From NCBI GenBank assembly GCA_964036195.1, contig OZ038452.1, positions 21,897,785 to 21,961,784 of the forward strand: a stretch of 64,000 nucleotides of DNA, given 5' to 3'. Position numbers and translations under genes: made by a program. This DNA comes from Sphaerolaimus hirsutus. Taxonomy: Eukaryota > Nematoda > Chromadorea > Monhysterida > Sphaerolaimidae. The first letter of the stretch is position 1; every line of letters starts with the position of its first letter. Below are positions 45,301 to 55,700 of the stretch, in pieces. The notes under the pieces are model-generated. The model was not told the DNA's origin and ran no database searches. It saw nothing but the letters and a program-made list of their open reading frames with translations.

Positions 45301-46769
45301 CCCACTTTGTCCTTATCAATTTCCAGAAAACTTTCTTGCGTGCGCGCATTATTGACTACGTCTTGAAACTTAGCCCCAGCAGTAATAGATACATTCCTAC
45401 GGATGTCAGGATACAATCCACTGACAAATTTCGCCACTGCCATCTTTTCGCGTTCAATTTTTGAAAGTTTCGGAAAAGCGCGTTTTATAATCTTCTCCAG
45501 CCGCACTGACCAATTTAACACATCTTCATCTTCGCCCTGCTCACTACTAATCACTTCCCTTTGCGCATGATGCTCCGAAATGGGGTTAGTATAATAACGT
45601 TCCAAAGCGTCCATAAACTCCTCATAATCCAAATTAATCAATTCACTCTTATGCGACATGTAAATCGAACGCGCGCTGTCACGCAAATAAACCGGAAGCA
45701 GCGATTTTCGCTCATCCGTCGGAATTTGCAACGCCTCACAAACTGCGTCCCAATTTTTACGCCAATCAGCAAATTTATCATCAGCGCGCCCCTTAAAAGG
45801 TATCACCTGTCCAGTAAGCGCGGTCATGGCAGCAGCATAACCCTCCCTACTAGTAGCAATCATACTCACAGCAGGTATAGGTGGTGTGGTAGCGGTAGAG
45901 CACCCTCCCGAATTAGAAACAGCGCTAATTATAGAATTAATCGCTTGCATGTCAGGCTTTTCTAAATGAATATACTCAGCAAATGCATTAATCGCGTCCG
46001 CAATTTGACTCACATCATTTCGCAAATTATAGCAGTCAACACCTAACTTTACTAATGACACTAATTTTTCGTCATTATCACTCATGTTCCCATTTTCCAA
46101 AGAACTCATGGGTCGCTGATTATACAAATAAGCGGCAATACTCACCGTTTGAGTCACAACCTGACTAAGGTTCCATTCTGACCCCTGAACCGAATTCCCC
46201 ACTATCGACGAATTAATTTGATTCAAAGTCAAATTTTTCGCTTGAATCAACAATTGCACCACATCGGGACCCGTGTTCACACCACTACCGCTCGCATGCG
46301 CCATACTCAAGGTAGAATACCGGAAAAACACACACTCACTCGACGACTGGGTACTCGCGCTTCGGTACCCGGCACTCGCGCTTCGGTGCCCTAACTTACT
46401 TTGCCCTACGGTCGGGAATGGCACCTCCGCACCCGCACTTGGCTTGCCTTGCTCACAGGTCGGGAATGACTCCTCCGCACCTCTTTCAGGGACCGGTCCT
46501 TCCGCGTCCACCCAGCAGTTGACGTCAAAGTCGTTAGGTTCGTCACTCAACTCAGCGGTTCCCGGTTCAGAACAGTGCGCGTCCGTACTGAACTGAACCG
46601 ATTTCGATTTTTTCTTACTTTTCCGCTTTTCCCTTTTTTGCCCACTAATAATTTCGTCAGTTTCGCGTCCCAAAACAAAAATATCCGTGCTTATCGGTTG
46701 CGTCGATCGGGTAGCCTTCCGTTCCTCCAGCCGGGCGGTGGTTCGTTTGTTCTCACCAGCGATTGTCAA
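42378..46769 (-). CDS. gag-pol: Gag-protease-RT polyprotein, upstream part
   Basis: The open frame spans 1463 codons. The first in-frame ATG of note is at 46304, beginning MAHASGSGVNTG; codons before it may be leader. A capsid-like region runs to about residue 490 (FADWRKNWDAVCEAL, FVSGLYPDIRR). A coiled-coil-like stretch (540-566) precedes a zinc knuckle CYECGADDHFRSDC (586-599, CX2CX4HX4C). Unusually, residues about 858-881 look like a signal peptide (RVFFLCCLFTFFASVDALG) and 905-940 like a membrane segment. The aspartic protease follows with LLDTGA (1059-1064) and ILLGAD (1132-1137). RT begins near 1380 and stops at 42378 after KYF because of the one-base shift described for the downstream frame. 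Gag packages the genome and the protease matures the polyprotein. Confidence 0.92.
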   Translation of the reverse strand: MTIAGENKRTTARLEERKATRSTQPISTDIFVLGRETDEIISGQKREKRKSKKKSKSVQFSTDAHCSEPGTAELSDEPNDFDVNCWVDAEGPVPERGAEESFPTCEQGKPSAGAEVPFPTVGQSKLGHRSASAGYRSASTQSSSECVFFRYSTLSMAHASGSGVNTGPDVVQLLIQAKNLTLNQINSSIVGNSVQGSEWNLSQVVTQTVSIAAYLYNQRPMSSLENGNMSDNDEKLVSLVKLGVDCYNLRNDVSQIADAINAFAEYIHLEKPDMQAINSIISAVSNSGGCSTATTPPIPAVSMIATSREGYAAAMTALTGQVIPFKGRADDKFADWRKNWDAVCEALQIPTDERKSLLPVYLRDSARSIYMSHKSELINLDYEEFMDALERYYTNPISEHHAQREVISSEQGEDEDVLNWSVRLEKIIKRAFPKLSKIEREKMAVAKFVSGLYPDIRRNVSITAGAKFQDVVNNARTQESFLEIDKDKVGGKKKSKSNAELVSEATNSVIERIFALGGAGAFGNSPPVPVAAENPKFEEQRVKLEELSRQLEDKDKRLVDLEKQLIGNNAAKPVSKFRPRKFDEGCYECGADDHFRSDCPKLTEEERARFRNFRRGPPQRPMNSFRGPANMMRSAQQPVYSMQAPPYLYYPPPAQVSTTSWSPVQQVQSSQMAIAAPPSTELTALNPTRVSANSVNHARSVQESKEYVRMIRVVPGLESSDEEAEDPCNPPEITPQEHQFMLEREAWIMPWVYARSLDSMIFRTKWWAQLQHMGLQGLNISGFCEHADEHPHDDPEDTLTYVKLEALLELTMHTFMCEPPDISLSRTSSDSELYVLSDYCEASVPTLYRTWSEPSMLPSVLNRVFFLCCLFTFFASVDALGVPSGGVVKKKGESDEWILTVRNFLEGFIAGMCTSVFLRYILPALCELVLYLVFTVCDWIKMRVLRVQLNRMLAIENRRNPARGATPVTPPQKLNPVSADSSGYGADIEETPVSRFKRLPPLRVPKGSAVMEKVNVVTLTSEEIANIKSITAKRKELVPIYYSPSITVEIEGNEYKRCLLDTGAMRSLCSPLVLARHRNNCIAFDEVTPVGGLQSASQCKLQIEGQLELQVMITGKAFSIVFQVISGLSDDILLGADVLRHMVIDMPARELRIESGDAREKLTVPFDNPSPVVQERHIYAVVTEPTEIKPRHETIISAKLSEPIDELTFAIEPLNEFHVKTGVFAANAVYESASELFPVRCVNVTEVPVKLQVGQKIAIVEPVECVLQVRRGDPPAEWVRECRERDMSFTDTILEASEEKVPTKGTVPSKAANTTRKVVCADGREMDFEVPVELDEIKRQQLKELILTHQDAFARDKYDLGYSELVDYRLQLTSKIPVACRMYRLSLDDQQYLEKHLSCLLEHDVIEHSTSPYCAPTLVVTKPDGAKRMVIDYRRLNAVVHAPQFPLPRLDDTIESLHSCKYF

Positions 46770-46811
46770 ACGGTGATCAGTCGCCTGAACTCACTGGGAA
46801 TATTAAACAAA

Positions 46812-46829
46812 CCACTCGCTGCTACCAGT
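46812..46829 (-). other. Primer-binding site
   Basis: Immediately inside the 5-prime LTR the coding strand reads AC then TGGTAGCAGCGAGTGG. It starts with TGG, the complement of a tRNA CCA end, at the position expected for minus-strand priming. I could not assign the tRNA. Confidence 0.6.
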
Positions 46830-49469
46830 TGTCATGAATTTTCACCGGCTACTTTTTACTCAACCAAATTCCACTATGGCAAACTGCCAAGTTTTACCGA
46901 TCTCACACCTACTAGTTGGATGAGCGACAAAGTAAGGCAACGGAAAAGCGACTACCGATTGAATTCGCAACGCACAATGGTGAATTCACCGAAGTGAATA
47001 TCACAGGTGTACGCTACGTCAATTAAGTTAGCTTTTTAGAGAATGGCGTTTTTATCAACGCACCAGCAATTAGTTGAATGTCTAATTTACACCAAGGGGT
47101 CCGAAGTTTTTAGAAGAGATTTTATTTTAGGCGATTTTTTAGACTCAGAATTCACACATTTAGATAGAACACAGGGAACACACTGAGAGCGAGTTTCTAA
47201 CCAGCGGCACAAAACCTTCGAAAAAACTCCAAGAAAATGAAACCGAAGCAATTTCGACTGAATCGACCCCTACTCTAAATTACGGTACGCTTTTATACGC
47301 AACAACATAAGCCAAGTCCAGACAACACTTCCACATACCACGAGAAGCATGCTTACAAACGACTTTACAGACACACGGAATTTTAAAACGGGCATACCTA
47401 AAATTATTCACGGCGTCAGTTTACAGGATACGTCGATCAACTACACAAAAACACAAAGAATTCACGCGCCAAAAATCGGGTTGGGAACAAGAGCGAGGAT
47501 AAAAATAGAAAAATAAGAAAATGAACGAATGCGACAAGAATAAAAAGAACAGGAAAAACACACGAGATACTGTAAAAACTTGTTTTAGCGCGAAAAAAAT
47601 GGCGGGCGATTCAAATTTTACTCAGCGAACTCTACCGAAATCCCAAAACCACCTCCACGAACGGGGAAACACACAGCAATTAGCGAAACAAATAAACACG
47701 CGAACAGTAATCCCATCAGCAAAAAGAGCGTATAATAAACGAAAATGACGTTGATATCCAAAGCGTAAGAAGCACACGTATTATTAATGCACAACGAAAA
47801 AATGTCGTAAGTGGGATAATCCATGATAAGATTAGGATACCGGTAAGGCGAATGGAATTAATTTCCACACTGACTGTCAAGGAAAAAATGAATTACGGTA
47901 CCGTTTTAAAGACTCTTAGCGGAAATTCTATCAGAGTGATTAAATAAATACGCACTCAAATCAGATCACCTTTACACTTATCAAAATATTCGGGGAAAAA
48001 ACAGGAAAAACAAGCGGCTTATTATTTCATCTCTTTGTATAATAAAGATCAACCACGAAATTTGCATAAATTCCTAAATATCCAAATGTCAAGTTATCAG
48101 TTTTCTAGGGGAAAGGGAAATACAAAAAAAATCAATCTAGGATTAGGTAGATAAAAAAAATAGCGAAGTTGCAAACGTAAAATCAAATAAAAATTAACAT
48201 ACTCGAGTTTTACCTATTCCCTACCAAACCTAAAGTTAAAATGAATATGAAGTCGGTATAACGCTTAACAGAAATACGAACGCAAATGATTGGCAACTTG
48301 AAAGTTTATAAATTTCAATCTTTGTAGCTTAAATGCATGTTTAGATTGCATGACTTTTTTAAGTTTAAACTAAAAAAAAAAAAAAAACTCAAGTGAATCC
48401 ACTGCCACATGCCGAAACGCAACAGCCATTAACTACCGAAGGCACTTATCACGAAAATGACCACTCTCGCTGCTACACCACTCATTCTGCTACCAGAATA
48501 TTAATTAGTCAGTCACGGCTTTTTGATCCCATACTCACTGTGCAAAAACCACACCCCGACAATACCGAACTGCTCAACTCACTCAAAAATAGGTACACTT
48601 GTCACTGTATGGGTGCTTGTTTCGATGAGATCGGCGGACTGGGCTGTTCTCACAACAAGCCAAGGGAGTAGGCATTTAGACATGCGATCATGCCTGTCGA
48701 GTTAGACTCGATTCTTTTAATTACCTCTCATTTTCAACACCAATCATCATCGCACCTCTATAATCAGTGTACCTTTGTAAAATCGCGTGTAAATTAACTT
48801 TTGTTTCCCAATCCGGAAATGCAGGAATGCACAGTACATACTAGATCAATAGCCGCGACCCTCATGTCAAAAAAATGCAACGAAAGTTAGTCAAAATTCA
48901 ACCTATGTGCCCTCAGTTATCACTGACCATTCACGCACTACGACACGTAACTGCAGCGTCACTCTTTTTACTTAGAGAAAATAACTGAAACTTTGTTATG
49001 CAATCCAAACCGCTAGTAAAAAATTACTTTTAAATTAAACTGTCACAATTAAAATTGTTGCCAATTCACTTGTCTCACTTTCTAAAAAAAAAACTACCTA
49101 ATTAAAAAAATCTAAACAAATAAAAACAACTATTTACATCACAGCGTCAACTTTGTGTCAGATCCTCAATACCTCCAGTCCTTTCCTTGGCCAGAAAAAA
49201 CACACATAACACAATGGGGCACCGGAAAAACGGAAATGCACGTTGCCACGTTGCCAACGTAGCGCAGCGACGTAGCCGAAAACGTCAACGCCACGTTCGC
49301 CCACCGAATCGCCCAAAACCATCGTCGAAGTAGAACTGAAATGTTTAAATTATTGTAAGCTCGGAAGTGTAAACAACCCTCTACATAAATTCATTAAGTG
49401 AACTATATATACATTTACACTTAAAATTTTTGAAATTTTACAATTTTTGGACACCCACTTTTGCTCACA
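46830..49469 (-). repeat. 5-prime LTR
   Basis: This is the partner of 31525-34164, with the same termini and a constant offset of 15,305 bases. It should contain the promoter and poly(A) signal; these were not located with confidence. Confidence 0.95.
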
Positions 49470-49710
49470 CTACCTTGAGTGAATTTTGACCTATTTTGCA
49501 ATTTTGCACTAATTTTTGCACCTTGTGGCTCATTTTCACTTCAAAATCGCTTTTAAGCTATTTGTGTAGTGATACACCTATTTTAGTTATGTTAACATAT
49601 TTTTGGTAAATTTTTTACCTTTCTGCTTGTCCACCTCGAAAACGCCCGTGTATCGAACACCCGCGAGCCCACCCCCCCCCCCCCCCACAAAAATGCCCCC
49701 CCCAGAGCAG

Positions 49711-52700
49711 CGATTTGCCATCTACACCCCCCCACAAACCCTCAAAACCCGCCGGAGACCCCATCGGTAGCGATAGTAGGCGGCGGCATCGCAGCTGTAG
49801 CCTGCGCGCAGCACCTGCGCTGGCTGTGCAACCGCGACTCGGACGACAGCGTGCCCCAGCCCAACATCGTCGTGGTGTCGGCCGCGCCCGCCGTCAAGGC
49901 TGCGACCGATGTGCACCCACTTGGGAGGGCTATGGTGCAGATGGATGTGGGTTGGGTTTTTGGGTGTTTCTTGAACGGGTGGTGACACGGCGATCGGCAC
50001 ATGAATGTGGCCTTCGATCAGATGGAAATGGCTACGCACACTAGTGCCCCGTCGAAATTTCAAAGTTTTAAACACATTTGAGTTTGCCACAGTGTATGAT
50101 TTTTTATTGCTGTCAAAGGCGGTTGACGGACTGTATTCAGGTAAACTCAAATGTGTTGAAAACACTTATGCTGCATGTGTAGCACCCATCTAGTGAGAAT
50201 GGTGTCAGATTTTTTGTTCTTTCTGTCGCTGCCAGGATGTAACAGGGTTTTCATGTCAGGCGACGCTGGCATAGCCATCTGAGTGTGGTGGTTCAGTTCT
50301 GTTGCCCCATGCAAGTTGTTGCTGCCTCATTTCACTACCGTTAATGCGTAGGGCTCGTTTTGTATGACTACATATGAGGCGTCGAATTCTAAAGGTAGTC
50401 AATTCTAAAATATGAAAATCTCGAGTTAGACCCGGAAACGTCATCAGGGGCTACGTCTAGGGATGGCCGGGTTTTTTTCAACTGTTTTTAAAATATAAAA
50501 AACGTTGTTTAAAAAAAAAACACAGGCATCGAATTTTTAGTACTAAGCACTAGGTATTTTGCATTTTTTTGGCGCGCAAGCGCAATTTCACATGGCCATT
50601 AGCATTGGTGGTTGTTTTCATTGGTTTTGAGGCATTTTTAGTGTGAAACCTTCCATTTGTTCATGCTATTGTGTCATAATAAGCCGTGATATGTTAGTGT
50701 AGTAAATAATATTCAGCCAATGTGCCCCCATATAGCTGTACAGTGTGATAAATCACTGCCACTGTATTTGCCTGCTCTTATAACCTTATTTAAGCACTTT
50801 TCCATGCCCAGCTTCACTTGAAGTCACGAACATTTGACAAAAGGCGATATATGTAAGAAGTCGACATAAAACGGATATTTTTGACATAAATACCCATTAT
50901 AATGCTATCCTATGGCTCCACAGCCATTCTGTGGCTATATATAACATCACAAAGTACTGCCAGTTGTCTAATGTACCCGTAAACCCCCGTTTACCTAGAT
51001 CCGAACGCTTACGAATTTTTGAAAAACGATTCATTCACGGCCCCCCCTAAACTTTTTGGGAAAATTCACCCCATACAAAAGATAGCCCAAATAGTTGTCT
51101 AAATGATGTATGGTATGCCCCCCAATATAAAGCCGCGTGGGCCGTGTAAACGGCCCACACATTTTTTTATACAAAAATGCACTGATCACCTTGGTCCGAA
51201 CGTTTCTTTTAATATGCTTATATTCTGTTTTTCAAGGCCAGCATTTGGCCATAATACAGAACAGAGTCCTGGCTTAGTGCCAAATGCCATTTCGACGGTT
51301 TCTTTCCAGGCAGAAATAAGATTAGGATATTTTCAATTTTCACTGTTTTGTATTGCGATCACGATCAGCTGTGATTGTGATCATTTTATCTCCTAATGTT
51401 AGATCTATTAACACAGAAAATGCTTCCACCAGAAAGAGAAATCTTAAGCGGTTTTTTTTAAACCTACACCACTTAAATTCACCTAACCAAACATTAGAAT
51501 TTGAGGGGCGAAATTTATTAAACTTAGTACATTTCGTCCGGGGAAGGAACTTAGTAGTAAGTAAAATTTGACAATGTTTTTTAAATTTCGTCCCTCAAAT
51601 TCTAATGTTTGGGTAGGTGAATTTAAGCAGTGTAGGTTTTAAAAAACCGCTTAAGATTTCTCTTTCTGGTGGAAGCATTTTCTGTGTTAATAGATCTAAC
51701 ATTAGGAGATAAAATGATCACAATCACAGGTGATCGTGATCACAATACAAAACAGTGAAAATTGAAAATATCCTAATCTTATTTCTGCCTGGAAAGAAAC
51801 CGTCGAAATGGCATTTGGCACTAAGCCAGGACTCTGTTCTGTATTATGGCCAAATTCTGGCCTTGAAAAACAGAATATAAGCATATAAAAAGAAACGTTC
51901 GGACCAAGGTGATCAGTGCATATTTGTATAAAAAAATGCGTGGGCCGTTTACACGGCCCACACAGCCTTATATTGGGGGGCATACCATACATCATTTAGA
52001 CAACTCTTTGGGCTATCTTTTGTATGGGGTGAATTTTCCCAAAAAGTTTAGGGGGGGCCGTGAATGAATCGTTTTTCAAAAATTCGTAAGCGTTCGGATC
52101 TAGGTAAACGGGGGTTTATATGTTGACCCATAACCATAACTGGGAGCTTTTGAAGAAAGAAAAAACGTTTTGAATTTTTTTTAAACAGGGTCGTTATAAA
52201 AACGTTTTTTGGCCATCCCTAGCTACGTCTGCACATTTTGCAGTATTTTCCATAAATTTTTCGACCTGACATGCCCATATGGCATAGTGCCAAATTTAAC
52301 ATATTTTGGGGAAAATGCAAAAAAATTGGGTAAGAAGTCCACTTAGTTTTGGCCTAAAAGTCGACAAGTCCATCCTCCGCGTCCTTTTCTATGGGGAAAA
52401 ACGCAAGAAATGTGATAAGTCCACTGTGGACACCGATTTCTAAAAGGCGACGAGTCCATAATTTTCCCATAAGGCAGCTCCATCGCCGCCCGGAACAAAA
52501 CGTACTCGCGTGCAAGCAGTCGACAAGTCCATTTCCCTCCCCAAAATATTTTTGCTCTGACTAAATGGAATTTTATGGACACCCAATTTTTCACATATAG
52601 GTTGAGATTAGGGGCTGAAAATTTTACACTTTATTCTCAACATATGGAACTTAATGGAAAACATGAGAGAGCCAAATTGGACACACACACCTGGAATAGG

Positions 52701-55700
52701 GTCTGAAACTTTAAATGTGATTGACTCAAGATCGCATTTTGTGGACATGTCGACTTTTAGAATTAGACGCCTCATATGTATGTCGATATTTTTCACACTT
52801 TTCGGGATGGAAGAGGTCCTCGCTATTTCGTATGATTTATCGGCGATTCAATATTAGATATTTTCCAAAATTGTCGAATTAAACGAAATTATCCTCACCT
52901 TGACAATATGTAAATAGATTACTAGGCTTTTTTCGTGGATACCATAATTTATCAATGCCCTTTTGTAAATTATGCAGGTAGCCGAACAGGATGCCAACGA
53001 AGCGCTACCCGGCATCACATTCATCCAGTCAGCGGTGGTCGATTGGTCGCCGGCTCAGCGGCTTATAACCACGGCAGATGGAAAACGTATCACCTATTCC
53101 GCCGCTCTGTGCATCGCCACTGGCGCCCGGCCAAAGGTTGTTTTTTTTAAATCGGTTTTCAATTTTGCTTCATTTTTACGTCAAATTTGTGGATTATAGT
53201 GCCTATAACGATGAATAGAATCCAGTCAAAACAGAAACTAGTTGAGGTAGCAAAAGGTGTATCAGACCTAAAGTGCCCAATGCGGCAGCCGCATTTCCCT
53301 GCACTTCACACTGGCTGCACTTATCACAATCAACCACTTTCTCATGCCCATCCTGCGTACTCTCTGGCGCAAGAGTATTGGTTTCAGTGTGATCGTTTGT
53401 GGGTAGCTCTGTGGTGGCTGGCAGTTCAGCCGTGGTGCGCACAGGTTTGGTGGGCGTGGCCACCAGTAGACGCTTGCTCATGACCACCCGCTCTTCTACA
53501 CGCGGGTCCGGCTCGCACCTGCGTTTGTTTGAAGCCTTGCTGATGAGTCATTTGAATGGAATGGCGGCCCGCGGACTAGTTGACACATGCGTGCCAACTG
53601 CTCTGTGTCAACTCAGATTTCGGCTTCACGTGTCGCACAGCGATCTACAAATGCACACGCGGCAATGTTGAAAAATAAATATGAGAGAAAGTGCATTGGA
53701 AGATCTCTCTGCGACACATGAAGCCGAAATCTGAGTTGACACGACCAGTTGACACGCATGTGTCAACTAGTGTGTGTGCCGTCAATGGTGCGCTGACCTA
53801 TCGGCGTGCTTGCAACAGCATATCCTGAGCATTGTCGCATTCCGGTGCTCTGGGGGAATCTCGTCGAACACGAAGCGCGCGTTCACCAATTGGTGCGTTT
53901 CGCAGCCCTCCGCCAGGCAGTCGAGCGGTTGTCCATCTGTGCGAGTTGCGGAGTTTTGACTAGTAAAGTGCGGCTTGTCTAGTGGTGTAAAAACGCCTGG
54001 GGTTTAACACCAAACGCCATTGCGCTTGTTTCAGGGTCTAGATAGCATTTGCTTTTAATTGCTTTAATGCTAGCGCCTGGCGCTTTTTTACTGGGCGCCA
54101 CGGAAAATAGCCAGGTTATATTTATATCGACTCTTATGTAAAAGGCAAGTGTCCAGTAGTATTCGTTTTTACCACGCATTTTACATGACATTTTACATGA
54201 CATTTGACAAATTTGTTTGGCATTTTGTATGATATTTTATAGGGTGCGGGGTTGTCCTATGGTTGCTTCTTTTTGGGTTGCAGCTAACCCTCTACTTGCG
54301 TCCGCATATGCAATTAATTGTTAGGCATGGCAGCCCATGACGTTACGCAACTTGTCAGCGTGTATTTACGTCAGCGGTGTTGAACAAAAAATGGCCAAAG
54401 AATGGCTGTTTTCTTGCCAACTATAATTTGCACAATTGGTTTTGCAAGCGTATACTTCAGTTACTTTACACCCTGCACGCGTGGTTCCTGCTGGAAGCAT
54501 GCCAACGATTTTTTTTACGCATGCGATTTTCATAAAAAGTTGAAAAAAGTAATCGTTGTTATAATGCTAAACGTTTTTTTCACAACAATGCTTTTTTCTT
54601 CTTTTGTACAAAAATCGCATGCTTATCGTCATTGGCACGCTTCCAACGTGTGACATAAATGAGTGCGCGGGCAGAGTATCATGTCCGCCGAGTATACCAG
54701 TTTTCAGTAGTCACTAACCCGTGAGAGCGATGTGGTCGCAGCCATATCTGATGTCTGCGTACTGGTCGTTGCCGAACTGCACCCTGATGCACCATTCGGT
54801 TGCTTTGCAGTGGCTGACTGCTTCTGTCACATCCGCTTTTGCTCTGCATGTGATGAATGTTTATTATATTTACCGTATTTCCTCGAAATACCTCCCCCCG
54901 GGGGTTATTTTTTCATAATGGAAATTTTGATGGGGGGGTTAAACGAGGGGGGTTATTATTTTGCCAGAATCTTCTTGAACTCCCAGTACTTATTTGTTGT
55001 TTGTCACGTACGCAGACGTAAACAACTTCAACAATAACCGCCATGTTTAGTCTTATATAAAAATATGTAAATATTTAGATGGTAAATATAAACCCTGTTC
55101 TAACGTAACACAGTCATTGTTTTAAACGTGTGTTCTGCATTGCCCGGGTCACAAATCGCAGCTTATGTCATTTACATTCTCGTTACACTTAATTTGTGAG
55201 GGGGTATTTCGAGGGGTTCTTAATAAATAGTGGCCATTTTGAGGGGAGGGGGTATTTCAAGGAAATTCGGTAGTCTACCTACGGTAGTTTATTTTTCCTA
55301 GTATAGTGGAAATGTTCACCTGTAGAGACCTCCGTAAGAGCGACAGTACAGCCCGTGCGAGCCCAGTGGAAGGATAGCCGCCAGCAAAATTGGTAATAAA
55401 TAGCTGGTCGCAGATAGCATCATAAATCGGGTTTAGCTAATGTTGGAAGTTGGAACAATGCTCTGAAAAAAAAGTAAAAAGTTTTTTGGGGCGGTTCGGT
55501 TGGAAGTTTGGAAACTTTGTGGACGCTTTTTCCGCAAGCTAATGACATTCCAGCCGTAACAAATGACCGAATAGCTGCAGCCTAGAACTGGGCTGCGTGC
55601 AAAAATGCTCATAGAAAAAATGCCGCCCCGACGAGCACAAATGCCACCTTTGAAAATGGTGAAATGCGAGCCGACGCGCTCGTCCGAATAGCGCCGTGTT

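Larger units (their letters stand above)
31525..49469 (-). mobile_element. Ty3/gypsy-type LTR retrotransposon with helicase ORF
   Basis: The element is 17,945 bases with 2,640-base direct LTRs (offset 15,305) that begin TG and end CA, flanked by the 4-base duplication CTAC (31521-31524 and 49470-49473). Transcription is on the minus strand: LTR 46830-49469 is the 5-prime LTR, followed by gag-protease-RT (46769-42378), RT-RNase H-integrase (42283-39575), a separate 1518-codon helicase ORF (39042-34486), about 320 non-coding bases and the 3-prime LTR. The RT-RNase H-integrase order places it with Ty3/gypsy elements. I found one LTR difference (G at 33457, T at 48762), so insertion was recent. 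One frameshift in RT makes this copy non-autonomous as assembled. The length and the helicase are unusual for the group. Confidence 0.93.

Noticed and set aside
51103-51995. Two nearly identical 97-codon ORFs on opposite strands
   Set aside because: They are mirror images created by the large palindrome and carry no recognisable domain.
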